Shown here: piece by piece, positions 32,574 through 41,558 of the stretch
Layout of the letters: every line of letters begins with the position of its first letter
Position numbering within the stretch: position 1 is the first letter of the stretch
Origin: an uncultured Eisenbergiella sp.
Lineage (GTDB): Bacteria; Bacillota; Clostridia; Lachnospirales; Lachnospiraceae
Direction: 5' to 3'
DNA length: 64,000 bases
NCBI GenBank assembly: GCA_947627215.1
Contig: CANQVD010000012.1
Span: forward strand, 31,113 to 95,112
Made by a program: the position numbers and the translations under genes
Notes under the pieces: model-generated
Databases searched by the model: none
What the model was told of the DNA's origin: nothing
Seen by the model: only the letters and a program-made list of their open reading frames with translations

Positions 32574-32908
32574 CTGTCAGCATCAAAATGGTATTTTCTT
32601 GTCTGTGGTACGGGACGGCATTTTTGGCATATATGATAAGAATTCCGTGAGAAACTGTGCTTAATATTCGATAATTTTGTGAAAAATACACAGAAAAGAC
32701 GAAAGCCCGAACGGGCATCAAAGTTATAATTTTGTATAAATTAACAAAAATCAACAGAATCAGACAAAAAGTATTTGAAAAAAATTAATAAAAACTATGG
32801 TAATTTTATTCGGCGTGTGGTATGATTTGCATAATAGGAGCTATTCCTTCCGCAGGCATATTGATTGCGGACGGATCGGCCCGAAACGGGTGAAGGGGGC
32901 GGGGGACC
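32574..32908 (+). promoter_or_regulatory. AT-rich intergenic region with probable extended -10 promoter
   Basis: The 335-bp gap has no gene. A TGGTATGAT extended -10 (32818-32826) lies about 80 bp before the metalloprotease start; a clear -35 is missing. A small GCCCG/CGGGC hairpin lies near 32705-32716. The stretch 32640-32810 is markedly AT-rich compared with its surroundings. Confidence 0.4.
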
Positions 32909-33640
32909 ATGAAGCGAATGATCACCCTCGAAGGTGTTCCCGTTGAGTATGAGCTGCAATTTAAAAATGTAAAACGGATCAATCTGCGCGTTCACAGGGA
33001 GGGGCGCGTATGCGTTTCGGCCAGCCGGTATGTGCCGGCGGCGCATATCGATGCCTTTCTGCGGGAGAACAGCGGTTTTATTTTGCAGAATCTGGAGAGG
33101 TTCCGCCTCATGCGGGAGGCGGGAGACGGAATGACCATCGGCAGAGACCGGTGCTATCAGGACGGGGACAGCCTTTATATCGGGGGAGAAGAATATCGTC
33201 TGCGCGTGCTGCAGGGGAAAAAGGATTCCATGGAAGTGGTCGGCCGGGTGCTTCTGATGACGCAGAAGGACACGGAAGACGGAGCGCGCCGGAAGCGGCT
33301 GATGGACCGTTTTCTGACGGAACGCTGCCGGGAGGAAATGGAGCGGCTTTGCCGCCGGGTTTATCCGGAATTTGAGAAAATGGGCGTGGAATGGCCGGAG
33401 ATCAGGGTCAGGAGCATGGTTTCCCGCTGGGGAAGCTGCCATCCGACCCGGAAGATCCTGACCTTCGCCAGGCAACTGGTGGAGGTGCCGGAGCCCTGCG
33501 CGGAGTATGTGGTAGTACACGAATTCGCGCACTTCCTGCATCCGGATCATTCCGCCCGCTTCCACGAATTTCTGGATTCCGCCATGCCGGACTGGAAGGA
33601 GCGCAGGCAGCAGCTCAATGAGCGGGCGTGGGTGCGTTAG
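32909..33640 (+). CDS. YgjP-like metal-dependent hydrolase (M48/SprT-type)
   Basis: This 243-aa protein belongs to the YgjP/DUF45 family of gluzincin-like zinc metallohydrolases. The zinc motif is HEFAH (H204, E205, H208), with further His residues in HPDHSARFH. The conserved SRWGSCHPTRKILTFARQL precedes it. There is no signal peptide, so it is cytoplasmic. The family's physiological substrate is not established; some relatives act on DNA-protein crosslinks. The ATG is preceded by a GGGGG stretch. It stands alone, with its own promoter and terminator. Confidence 0.9.
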   Translation: MKRMITLEGVPVEYELQFKNVKRINLRVHREGRVCVSASRYVPAAHIDAFLRENSGFILQNLERFRLMREAGDGMTIGRDRCYQDGDSLYIGGEEYRLRVLQGKKDSMEVVGRVLLMTQKDTEDGARRKRLMDRFLTERCREEMERLCRRVYPEFEKMGVEWPEIRVRSMVSRWGSCHPTRKILTFARQLVEVPEPCAEYVVVHEFAHFLHPDHSARFHEFLDSAMPDWKERRQQLNERAWVR

Positions 33641-33665
33641 GGATTACAACAGCGAAAGAACGAAG

Positions 33666-33686
33666 CGGACGCCTCGGCGTCCGTTT
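33666..33686 (+). terminator. Terminator after the YgjP-like gene
   Basis: CGGACGCC (33666-33673) pairs with GGCGTCCG (33676-33683) around a minimal loop and is followed by TTT. The stem begins 25 bp after the stop codon. Confidence 0.75.
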
Positions 33687-33701
33687 CTGCCGTGCGGGCA
33701 T

Positions 33702-33761
33702 GAAACAGGCCCCACGGGCGGGCAGAATGGATGGGACCGCGCCGCAAAAGGGGCCTGTTTC
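33702..33761 (-). terminator. 12-bp inverted repeat at the HAD gene 3' end
   Basis: GAAACAGGCCCC (33702-33713) and GGGGCCTGTTTC (33750-33761) are perfect complements, separated by 36 bp. The right arm overlaps the stop codon of the HAD gene, so it probably ends that transcript. It lacks a U-run on either strand. Confidence 0.45.
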
Positions 33762-34623
33762 AGCGCCGGGAGGCCAGGAGTCGGGCCAGGTCCTTCACGC
33801 TGTCAAAGACCCAGGTGGGCCGGACCTCGCTCTGCGCAATGTCGGCCTCCGAGGCCTCTCCGGTCAGAACGCAGATCGTGTCCACACCCGCGTTTCTGCC
33901 GGTGGCGATGTCGGTATAGAGCCGGTCGCCGACGATGACCGCCGCCTCCGGAGGGAGGCCGAATTTTTTCAGGACGAAGTTCACCATGATGGGCTCGGGC
34001 TTGCCGATAAAAAAGGGCGTTTTCCCGGTGGCGTTTTTCAGCATGATGCTCATGGAACCGCAGTCCGGAATATAGCCGAAGCTCACCGGGCAGACCAGAT
34101 CGGGATTGGTGGCCAGATAGGCAACGTCCTTTCCCAGCATGATGCAGGTATTCCGGATTTTTTCGGAGGTGTTTTCCGTGTCGAAGCCGATGAGAACCAC
34201 GGTGGCGCGTTCATCCGCTTCCGTAACCACCTCGATGCCGGCGGCGCGCAGCTCGTTCACCAGGGAGCGCGTGCCCATGCAGTATACCGTCTGATCCGGA
34301 TAATTTTCCTTCAGATAGAGGGCGGTCGCCTGACTGGAGGTGTAAAAGTGGGACGCATCCGCCGGGATGCCCATGGCGTTCACTTTTCTCACATAGTCGT
34401 CAACGGATTTGGAGGAGTTGTTGGTGATAAAAATATAATGTCCGCCCCGTGCTTCGATTTCCTCCAGAAAAGCCAGCGTCCCGTCGAATATCCGGTCTTC
34501 GTTGTAAATCGTGCCGTCCATGTCCAGGAGGTACAGCCTTTTGGAGCGGAGCGGGGAGGCATCCCCGCCGTATTTATCGGTATACGTTTTTGAAATATTC
34601 TGTTCTGTCAGATGTTTTTCCAT
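33760..34623 (-). CDS. HAD-IIA family phosphatase (NagD-like)
   Basis: This 287-aa cytoplasmic HAD hydrolase has motif I LLDMDGTIYNED with the nucleophile aspartate, motif II FITNNSS and the C-terminal motif IVGDRLYTDIATGRNAG. The IIA cap arrangement fits NagD-like sugar and nucleotide phosphatases; the substrate cannot be read from sequence. The start overlaps the end of the upstream araC-family gene by 16 bases, so the two are probably cotranscribed from the AraC promoter. The first 27 residues precede the HAD core and vary in the family. Confidence 0.9.
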   Translation of the reverse strand: MEKHLTEQNISKTYTDKYGGDASPLRSKRLYLLDMDGTIYNEDRIFDGTLAFLEEIEARGGHYIFITNNSSKSVDDYVRKVNAMGIPADASHFYTSSQATALYLKENYPDQTVYCMGTRSLVNELRAAGIEVVTEADERATVVLIGFDTENTSEKIRNTCIMLGKDVAYLATNPDLVCPVSFGYIPDCGSMSIMLKNATGKTPFFIGKPEPIMVNFVLKKFGLPPEAAVIVGDRLYTDIATGRNAGVDTICVLTGEASEADIAQSEVRPTWVFDSVKDLARLLASRR

Positions 34624-35468
34624 TCTGCTATGACCTTTCGCCGGCCGGCATTTTGCCGGCCGTTTTCGTTGGAGGTCTCCTCCTGTTCTTCTTTCTGAAA
34701 GTGTTTCCGGTATTCCATGGGCGTCATGCCCATACTGGCGGCAAAGACCCGGTTGAAGTTGCGGATGCTCTGGAAGCCGCTTTCCAGCGCGATCCGGGCA
34801 ATGCTGTCCTCGCCGTCAACCAGCCGTTCCCGGGCGCTGTCTGTCCGATAGAGGTTGATATAGGCGCGCAGATTGATTTTGATCCCGCCGCTGAATACCC
34901 GGGAGAGATAGTGAGGCTCATAGCCGAGCGCCTGCGCCATCTTCTCCAGCGTAATCTCCTCGCAGTAATGCTCCGAGATGTAGCTGAGCATCTGATGGAG
35001 CAGCCGGGTGTTCCCGCCGCAGGCGGGGACGAATTCGCTTTTCTCCCAAAACTCGCTGCAGACAGCGTACAGCGCCGCCTTCAGAGACAGGGCCGATCGC
35101 TTTTGCCCCATAATGCAGGACAGATAGAAGTCGCGCGCCGCCTGATCGCAGTCGAAGACGGGGGTGCAGGCCTCCCTGTCGGCGATCAGCTTGGCGAAGG
35201 CGGGGACGTTGTCGGAGGAAAAAACGTGTACGAAAACCCGGTTCGGCGCGGTGCTCTCGTAAGAATGGATCTGGTTGGACAGGATCAGCGCCATCTGATC
35301 CTCAACGGTCCGGTAAGGCCGTCCGTCCACAATAACGTCCAGCTCTCCCTTCTCCACATAGATCAGCTCGAAATCCCGATGGAAGTGGGGAACATAGGAA
35401 AAATCCTCATAGATACGAATGTCGTTGTGGTTGATACCGCGGGAATTGGCGGCCTGATACAGAATCAT
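34608..35468 (-). CDS. AraC-family transcriptional regulator
   Basis: This 286-aa protein has an N-terminal cupin-like effector domain (HFHRDFELIYVEKGELDVIVDG) and two C-terminal helix-turn-helix motifs (ITLEKMAQALGYEPHYLSRVFSG; then SIARIALESGFQSIRNFNRVF, with the family end GMTPMEYRKHF). The start is the ATG at 35466-35468, with CGGAGG upstream; the frame stays open a further 14 codons. It is divergent from the GH51-GRE operon with a 186-bp shared region, so it very likely controls that operon in response to a sugar. Confidence 0.9.
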   Translation of the reverse strand: MILYQAANSRGINHNDIRIYEDFSYVPHFHRDFELIYVEKGELDVIVDGRPYRTVEDQMALILSNQIHSYESTAPNRVFVHVFSSDNVPAFAKLIADREACTPVFDCDQAARDFYLSCIMGQKRSALSLKAALYAVCSEFWEKSEFVPACGGNTRLLHQMLSYISEHYCEEITLEKMAQALGYEPHYLSRVFSGGIKINLRAYINLYRTDSARERLVDGEDSIARIALESGFQSIRNFNRVFAASMGMTPMEYRKHFQKEEQEETSNENGRQNAGRRKVIAEWKNI

Positions 35469-35654
35469 ACGCTGCCTCCGAAAAGATAATTTCTGTCTAT
35501 AATGATGCACAGTATTTCTTTCATTGTCAAGGACTTTTACTTATAATGAAAATGAACCGTCCCGCGGCCTGCTGCGGGGAATCATGCACTTTTTTATCGG
35601 TAAAGTTCAGACAGAACAACCACCACAATCTTATTGTAGGAGGAGGACAACGAT
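35469..35654. promoter_or_regulatory. Divergent control region between araC-type gene and GH51-GRE operon
   Basis: The + strand TATAAT at 35542-35547 lacks a good -35, as expected for an activator-dependent promoter. On the - strand TTGACA (35525-35530) with CATCAT (35502-35507) at 17 bp could drive the regulator. TATAATGA occurs twice, about 43 bp apart (near 35499 and 35542), and may be a paired AraC half-site. AGGAGGAGG precedes the GH51 start. Confidence 0.5.
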
Positions 35655-37634
35655 ATGACAAAACCTGATCAGCCTTTCGCGGATGACTGTCTGATTTCAT
35701 TGGATCCGGCCAGAAGCGCCGGGCGGGTCTCCGACCTGCTCTACGGCGTCTGCATGGAGGATGTCAATCACGAGCTGTACGGCGGCATATGGTCGCAGAT
35801 GATTTTCGGCGAGAATTTTGAAGAGGCGGGCGTTCCGGTGGGGGATGACGGCAGCCAGGCGGACGGCCCCGGGCAGGCGGTCCCTTCCGAGTCGAAGAAG
35901 GTGACCGGCTGTGTCAGCGGGATGTGGCGCGGCGCGGCGGAAGGAGATATCATCGGACATTTTTCGGTGATCTCCGACGGGCTTCGCAGCGGCAGAAAGG
36001 CGCAGCAAATGGGTATCCGCTCGGGCTCCGGCAGGCTCCTGATCTGTAACATGGGGCTGAACCGCGGCGGCATGGGATTTGTCGCCGGGAAGGATTACAA
36101 CGGCTATCTCTATGCCAGAGCGCAATCGGCCATAACGGTTTATACCGCGCTGGAGAGCGCCGACGGGAGCCGCCGCTATGCCGAAGCGTCCTTTTCCGTG
36201 CAGGGCGGCTATCAAAAATATCCCTTCACGCTGATTCCGGATGGCACCGACAGAGCCGGACGCTTCGTCATCGAAATCCGGCAGACGGGAACGCTGGATG
36301 TGGGCTATGCTTTTCTGGAACCGGGCGACTGGGGGCTGTATAAAGGTCTGCACGTCCGGCGGGACGTGGGGCAGATGCTGGAAAATCAGGGTCTCACCGT
36401 TCTTCGCTTCGGGGGCTGCATGGCCAACGCCGCCGACTACAAATGGAAGAAAATGACCGGGGCCTCCGAAGAACGGGGCGGTTATAAGGGCTGGTGGTAT
36501 GAACACGCCTCCTATGGATTCGGGATCATCGAGTTCATGGATCTGTGCGAGGCGCTGGGCAAGGCGTATGTTCCCGATTTCTCCAGCTATGAAAGCGCCG
36601 ACGACATGGGCGACTTTCTCCGCTTCGCCTGCGGGAACGACCCGTCCGATCCGTGGGTCGGGCTCCGAATGCGGATGGGCCGGGAAAAGCCTTATAACCT
36701 CCAATACCTCCAGATCGGCAACGAGGAAAAGATCGATACGGCATTTGCCGGACGTTTCAACGCCATCGCCGACCGGATCTGGGCGATCAGGCCGGATCTG
36801 ACCCTGATCGTCGGCGATTTTGAGTACCAGGAGATCGTCGAAGACCCGGATCACTTTACGGGCAATCCCTCGAAGATCACCTCGCTGGCCGGACACAGAC
36901 AAATTCTGGATCACGCGGTCAAAAAGGGCGGCCGGGTCTGGTTTGACATTCACTTCTGGTCGAGCAGCGGCACGGATCCCGTGCGGTACTTCGAGCCCAC
37001 GCTCTCCTTCTATGCCGCGCTGAAGAAAATCTGTCCGGAGGCCGACACCGGTCTGTGCGTGCTGGAGCTCAACGCCAACTGCCACACCTTTGAGCGCGCC
37101 CTCTGCAACGCTTTCGCCATACACTTTGCCCGCAGGCACAGTGACGTGATTCACATTATGTGCTCGGCGAACGCTCTTCAGGTACAGGGACACAACGACA
37201 ACGACTGGAACCAGGGGCTTGTCTTTATGGATACCGCCGGCGTATGGTATCAGCCTCCCGCTTACATCGACCGGATGCTTCTGGACGGACATCAGCCCTG
37301 TCTGCTTGAAACGGGAATGCCGGATACCGACACGCTTTCGGCCTGTGCCGTCATGTCGGAGGACAAAAAGACGGTCTGCGTGAGCATCGTCAACCGCACA
37401 GGCAGGGAAAAGACGGTGGGCATTGACCTGCATGCCTTCGGAGCGGGAGCGGTGCAGATGCGGGAAACGGTCTATGCCGACGGCCCCGCCGCCGTCAACA
37501 CCCCTGCCAGGCCGGAGGGCTCCCGTCCGTCCGCTTCTGTGGTGACCGGGAACGCGCCGTCCGACGGCAGAATCGGGATTACGGTCGGGGAATACAGTCT
37601 GACGGTGATCGCTTTCAACTGGGTACAGGCATGA
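35655..37634 (+). CDS. GH51-like alpha-L-arabinofuranosidase
   Basis: This 659-aa enzyme resembles GH51 arabinofuranosidases. The opening GVCMEDVNHELYGGIWSQMIF GENFEEAG is the GH51 entry. Catalytic candidates are Glu357 in QIGNEEK (acid/base) and Glu471 in VLELNANCH (nucleophile), 114 residues apart, close to the spacing in characterised GH51 enzymes. A C-terminal beta-sandwich follows. There is no signal peptide, so it acts inside the cell. The stop overlaps the ATG of the GRE activase as ATGA, so the two are translationally coupled. Substrate arabinose is a family-level inference. Confidence 0.82.
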   Translation: MTKPDQPFADDCLISLDPARSAGRVSDLLYGVCMEDVNHELYGGIWSQMIFGENFEEAGVPVGDDGSQADGPGQAVPSESKKVTGCVSGMWRGAAEGDIIGHFSVISDGLRSGRKAQQMGIRSGSGRLLICNMGLNRGGMGFVAGKDYNGYLYARAQSAITVYTALESADGSRRYAEASFSVQGGYQKYPFTLIPDGTDRAGRFVIEIRQTGTLDVGYAFLEPGDWGLYKGLHVRRDVGQMLENQGLTVLRFGGCMANAADYKWKKMTGASEERGGYKGWWYEHASYGFGIIEFMDLCEALGKAYVPDFSSYESADDMGDFLRFACGNDPSDPWVGLRMRMGREKPYNLQYLQIGNEEKIDTAFAGRFNAIADRIWAIRPDLTLIVGDFEYQEIVEDPDHFTGNPSKITSLAGHRQILDHAVKKGGRVWFDIHFWSSSGTDPVRYFEPTLSFYAALKKICPEADTGLCVLELNANCHTFERALCNAFAIHFARRHSDVIHIMCSANALQVQGHNDNDWNQGLVFMDTAGVWYQPPAYIDRMLLDGHQPCLLETGMPDTDTLSACAVMSEDKKTVCVSIVNRTGREKTVGIDLHAFGAGAVQMRETVYADGPAAVNTPARPEGSRPSASVVTGNAPSDGRIGITVGEYSLTVIAFNWVQA

Positions 37635-38503
37635 CAGGAACTGTTTTTGATATCAAGGAATTCGCTATCTACGACGGACCGGGGGTGCGGCAGAAGGTTT
37701 TCTTCAAGGGGTGTCCCCTGCACTGTAGCTGGTGTCATAACCCTGAGGGACTGTGTCCGGCTCCCGAGCTGTGGGTGTCGACGGCATCCTGTATGAATTG
37801 CGGCGGCTGTCAGTCGGTCTGTCCGTCCGGCAAATGGGACGACGCGCACATCCGCGCCGCTGACTGCACCGGATGCGGAAAATGCATCGATATCTGTCCC
37901 GCCGGGATCCGGCGGATCTGCGGACAGCGCTATCGTCCCGAAGAACTGGCGGACCGGCTTCTGAAAAGATCCGGCTACTACGCTGAATTGGGCGGCGGAG
38001 TCACCTTCTCGGGCGGAGAACCGCTCCTTCAGGCCTCCTTCCTGATGGCGCTGACCGTTCTCCTGCCAGGCATTCACAAGGCCATAGAGACCAGCGGATA
38101 CGCCGGATCCGACACTTTCGCCGGGGTTCTGGCGCACATGGACTATGTGATCATGGACATCAAGTGCATATCGGATGCGCTTCATCGGTCTTATACCGGC
38201 GTATCCAATCGGAGGATTCTGCGAAACTACCGCCTGCTGCGGGAGTCAGGCAAGCCCCATACCGTGCGGATTCCGCTCATCGGCGGGGTCAGCCACACGG
38301 TTGAGAATCTCACCGCCACGGCGGAGCTGCTGGCCGGCGATCCGACGCTGGATTGGGTGGAGCTGCTTCCGTATCAGCCCGCCGCGGGGGCAAAATACCG
38401 GCAGGTGGGCCGGGAGTACGGGCAGACCTTCGATGTGGGCAAAAACCCGGCAGAATCGGTGGAAATATTTGAAAAATACAGGTTGAGGTGCAGAGTGCTA
38501 TGA
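37631..38503 (+). CDS. Glycyl-radical enzyme activating enzyme (radical SAM)
   Basis: This 290-aa radical SAM protein installs the glycyl radical on its partner. The cluster motif is CPLHCSWC (C28, C32, C35). Two 4Fe-4S ferredoxin-type motifs follow (SCMNCGGCQSVCP and DCTGCGKCIDICP), as in activases of the glycerol dehydratase type but not PFL activase. SGGEPLLQ is the SAM-binding glycine motif. It is coupled at both ends: ATGA overlap with the GH51-like gene and ATGA overlap with the GRE gene. Confidence 0.95.
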   Translation: MTGTVFDIKEFAIYDGPGVRQKVFFKGCPLHCSWCHNPEGLCPAPELWVSTASCMNCGGCQSVCPSGKWDDAHIRAADCTGCGKCIDICPAGIRRICGQRYRPEELADRLLKRSGYYAELGGGVTFSGGEPLLQASFLMALTVLLPGIHKAIETSGYAGSDTFAGVLAHMDYVIMDIKCISDALHRSYTGVSNRRILRNYRLLRESGKPHTVRIPLIGGVSHTVENLTATAELLAGDPTLDWVELLPYQPAAGAKYRQVGREYGQTFDVGKNPAESVEIFEKYRLRCRVL

Positions 38504-40575
38504 CGGAACGAATCAGAAAAATGCGGAAATTCTATATCGAGGACAGGGCGCACAGAGCCTTCCGCCGGCCCCCGCTGGATTGGGAGAAGCTGCTGGATCT
38601 GCCTGTCTTTATGGAACAGAGTGATCTCGAAAAGGTCACGCGGGTGTTTGAGATCATGCTGGAACGGGAGCTTCCGGTGATTTTCCCGGAGGAGCGGCTT
38701 CCGCTGCTTCGCACAGTGGTCAATTTCCCTTATTTTATCTTCGGGCAGACCGTCCGGGGGCGAAAAATCCACGAAAACGGGATGCTCAGCAACATCTGCG
38801 TGGACTATTCCAGGCTGCTTTCCTGCGGGCTGGATCAGAAGCTGACCGAGATTGAGGCCAGGCTGACCGAGCTTGCCCGGAATCCCGGGGAAAACGCCGG
38901 GCAGATTGAAGAACTGTCCGCCATGCGGCGCCATCTTGCCGCCATCCTGGGGCTCTGTGAGCGTTATCGGCGCCATGCGCTGGAGAAAGGCAACCGCGCC
39001 GTGTCCGATGTCCTCTCCCGGCTGCCGGGGAAACCGCCCGAAACCTTTCAGGAGGCGCTGTGCATGCTGCGGATCCTTCACTATGCCATGTGGGCAAGCG
39101 GGGCCTACCACAACACGCTGGGACGGCTGGATCAGTTGCTTTATCCCTACTATCAGAAGGACATCGCCGGGAACCGGCTCACAAAGGAAGAAGCGCTCGA
39201 ACTGCTGGAGGAATTTTTCCTCTGCTGCAACAAGGACAGCGATCTTTACATCGGCGTCCAGCAGGGTGACAACGGCCAAAGCGTGGTTTTGGGCGGCAGA
39301 GACAGAAACGGCGTCAGTCAGTATAACGAGCTGAGCGAGCTCTGTCTTCAGGCGTCGCTGGAGCTGCGGGTGATCGATCCAAAAATAAATCTGCGTGTGG
39401 ACAGCAATACCCCGACCGCAGTCTATGAACTGGGTACCGCCCTTACCAGAACCGGACTTGGGTTCCCACAATATCTGAATGACGACGTGAACATCCGGGC
39501 GCTGACCGACTGGGGGTACGCTTTGGAGGATGCCTGTAACTACTCGGCGGCCGCCTGCTGGGAACTGATCATCCCCGGAAAGGGGATGGAAATTCCCAAT
39601 GTGGGCGGACTCTCCTTCGCTGGAGCCGCCCAGCGGGCGATCCGAAATCACCTGGAGGAATGCGCGGATTTTGAGAGCCTGCTGACCTTCACGAAAGCGG
39701 AGATTCAGACCGAGGCCGACGCCCTCTGCGCCGATACCGCCGGAATCACCATCCTGCCGGCTCCCCTGCACTCCCTGATGATGTCGGGCTGTCTGGAATC
39801 GGGCAGGGATGTCACGCAGGGCTGTGTCTACAACAATTACGGTCTCCACGGAGCCGGATTGTCCACGGCGGCAGATATGCTTGCCGGAGTGGAGCGTTTT
39901 GTCTATCAGGAGGGACGGGTGACAAAAGCCGGTCTGCTGGACGCGCTGGACCGCAATTTCTCGGGCTGTGACCGGCTGTTCCATCTTCTTCGCTATGACG
40001 GCCCCAAGATGGGGCGGGACGACCGGGCCAATGAGATCGGCGCGTCGCTGCTGGAAATGTTCGCCGACTCGCTGGAGGGAAAGCGAAATGACCGGAACGG
40101 CATTTTTCGGGCGGGAACCGGATCCGCGATGTTTTACATCGAATTCAGCAAAAATCTTCCCGCCACCGCGGACGGCCGGCACGCCGGGGAACCCATTCCC
40201 GCAAATTATTCGCCGGGCCTGTTTGCCCGCTGTGACGGGCCGGTGTCAGTCGTCACCTCCTTCGCCAGACCGGGACTGTCCAGAGTGGCCAACGGCGGTC
40301 CGCTGACGCTGGAGCTGCACGATTCCATGTTCCGGAATCCCGAGGCCATTTCCAAGACTGCTCTGCTGGTGAAAAGCTTTGTCAGGCTGGGAGGCCACCA
40401 GCTTCAGCTCAATGCGGTCAATCGGGATCAGATGATCGACGCCCAAAAGCACCCGGAGAATCACCGCAACCTGATCGTGCGGGTCTGGGGCTGGAGCGGC
40501 TATTTCATCGAACTGGATAAGGAATATCAGGATCATATCATCGCAAGGTGCGAATATACATCTGCGGATGCTTAA
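38500..40575 (+). CDS. Glycyl radical enzyme with atypical Cys-Trp-Glu active site
   Basis: This 691-aa GRE carries the C-terminal glycyl loop RVWGWSGYF, with Gly664 as the radical residue, and the conserved TADGRHAGEP and GGHQLQLNAV segments. The thiyl cysteine is Cys353 in SAAACWELI: the Cys-x-Glu motif of dehydratase-type GREs is kept, but with Trp between. Known members usually have GCVE or GCxE. It is shorter than glycerol, propanediol or choline lyase GREs (about 780-850 aa). The ATG at 38500 overlaps the activase stop as ATGA. No microcompartment shell genes are nearby. The substrate is unknown; a sugar or polyol released by the GH51-like enzyme is a reasonable guess. Confidence 0.9.
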   Translation: MTERIRKMRKFYIEDRAHRAFRRPPLDWEKLLDLPVFMEQSDLEKVTRVFEIMLERELPVIFPEERLPLLRTVVNFPYFIFGQTVRGRKIHENGMLSNICVDYSRLLSCGLDQKLTEIEARLTELARNPGENAGQIEELSAMRRHLAAILGLCERYRRHALEKGNRAVSDVLSRLPGKPPETFQEALCMLRILHYAMWASGAYHNTLGRLDQLLYPYYQKDIAGNRLTKEEALELLEEFFLCCNKDSDLYIGVQQGDNGQSVVLGGRDRNGVSQYNELSELCLQASLELRVIDPKINLRVDSNTPTAVYELGTALTRTGLGFPQYLNDDVNIRALTDWGYALEDACNYSAAACWELIIPGKGMEIPNVGGLSFAGAAQRAIRNHLEECADFESLLTFTKAEIQTEADALCADTAGITILPAPLHSLMMSGCLESGRDVTQGCVYNNYGLHGAGLSTAADMLAGVERFVYQEGRVTKAGLLDALDRNFSGCDRLFHLLRYDGPKMGRDDRANEIGASLLEMFADSLEGKRNDRNGIFRAGTGSAMFYIEFSKNLPATADGRHAGEPIPANYSPGLFARCDGPVSVVTSFARPGLSRVANGGPLTLELHDSMFRNPEAISKTALLVKSFVRLGGHQLQLNAVNRDQMIDAQKHPENHRNLIVRVWGWSGYFIELDKEYQDHIIARCEYTSADA

Positions 40576-40588
40576 AAGCAGCGTTTCC

Positions 40589-41500
40589 TCAATGATCCGT
40601 AAGGCGGGCAAAAAGGTCTCCGAATAACGCATCCCGCCAGATATGATAAACATAACAGCACAGAGGTCGGCGCGGATCCTGCGAATAATAATGATCGTAT
40701 TCCGGGATCGGCGTCGGAATCAGTTTGTCCATCATGAATTTCCCTCCGTCGTTAAGCAGCCAGCCGACAGCGGTCACATCCCAGATCACGCGGCTCCATA
40801 CCTTCCCTTTCGCGTATCCGTTCGCCTCGTTCACGGTATTTTCTACCAAATAGTCGCAAAGTGCGCTTTTCCCGGACAGCCAGGTCCGAAGCTCATATTC
40901 CGTTGTGGCAAAGCTGCTGACGACGCCCATGCAGGGCAGCATGACCAACGGGGCGCCGGACCCGAAAACGATCCTGGCAGCAGCCACATCCTGACGGATA
41001 TTGAACTCCTGATTGTCGCAGAAGTGAAGCGCATGACCGCTGAGCCAGACGATCACGATGCGATCGGCGATTTCCGGGCGCATCAGAAGCGCGGAAGCGA
41101 TATTGGTGATCGCGCCGATCGCCACGACATAAAGCGGCTGCTCCGGCGAATACTGCATGGCACGTTCCGCGAGATCGGCCGCCGCTTCCGATTCCACCGG
41201 CGTCTTTTCGTCGCACAGATACCGTTCGGAGCCCTTTCGCACGGATCTCTTTTCTCCCATCAGAGAAAGAAGCTTCTGAATTTCGTCATAGCTTTTCTGC
41301 ATTCCGTCAGCCGGCCCTTCAGATCTCGAATTCCAGAACGGCGCGGCATACAGCGCCCTGACGGTCAGCTTTTTCGCGCGAAGCGCATAGGCGATCGCAA
41401 ACTGGTCGTCAATCTCGTTATACGCATCCGTATCCAGCACCATGTCCACCGGCCCGTCCGGACAGCGGAGCAGCTTCATTCTTTGTTCTGCTTTCAGCAT
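40589..41500 (-). CDS. Inosine/uridine-preferring nucleoside hydrolase family protein
   Basis: This 303-aa protein has the calcium-binding signature VLDTDAYNEIDDQFAIAYAL of the IUNH family, which hydrolyses ribonucleosides to base and ribose. Motifs VVAIGAITNIASAL and EFNIRQDVAAA fit as well. It is cytoplasmic. The ATG at 41498-41500 has GGAAGG upstream; a GTG at 41521 is in frame. It is the last gene of the ten-gene - strand run. A ribokinase in the same run would use the released ribose. Some IUNH-family proteins in glycan clusters act on other N- or O-glycosides, so the substrate is not certain. Confidence 0.85.
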   Translation of the reverse strand: MLKAEQRMKLLRCPDGPVDMVLDTDAYNEIDDQFAIAYALRAKKLTVRALYAAPFWNSRSEGPADGMQKSYDEIQKLLSLMGEKRSVRKGSERYLCDEKTPVESEAAADLAERAMQYSPEQPLYVVAIGAITNIASALLMRPEIADRIVIVWLSGHALHFCDNQEFNIRQDVAAARIVFGSGAPLVMLPCMGVVSSFATTEYELRTWLSGKSALCDYLVENTVNEANGYAKGKVWSRVIWDVTAVGWLLNDGGKFMMDKLIPTPIPEYDHYYSQDPRRPLCCYVYHIWRDALFGDLFARLTDH

Positions 41501-41558
41501 ATAGAAAACCCTTCCTTTCACATCGCCCGGACTTTACCGGGAAACATTCTTTCCGTTT

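Noticed and set aside
29716..32754. Open frame of about 1010 codons antisense to oppF and the ApbE-like gene
   Set aside because: Low-complexity Arg/His/Gln sequence, covers a terminator and noncoding DNA, no domain recognised.
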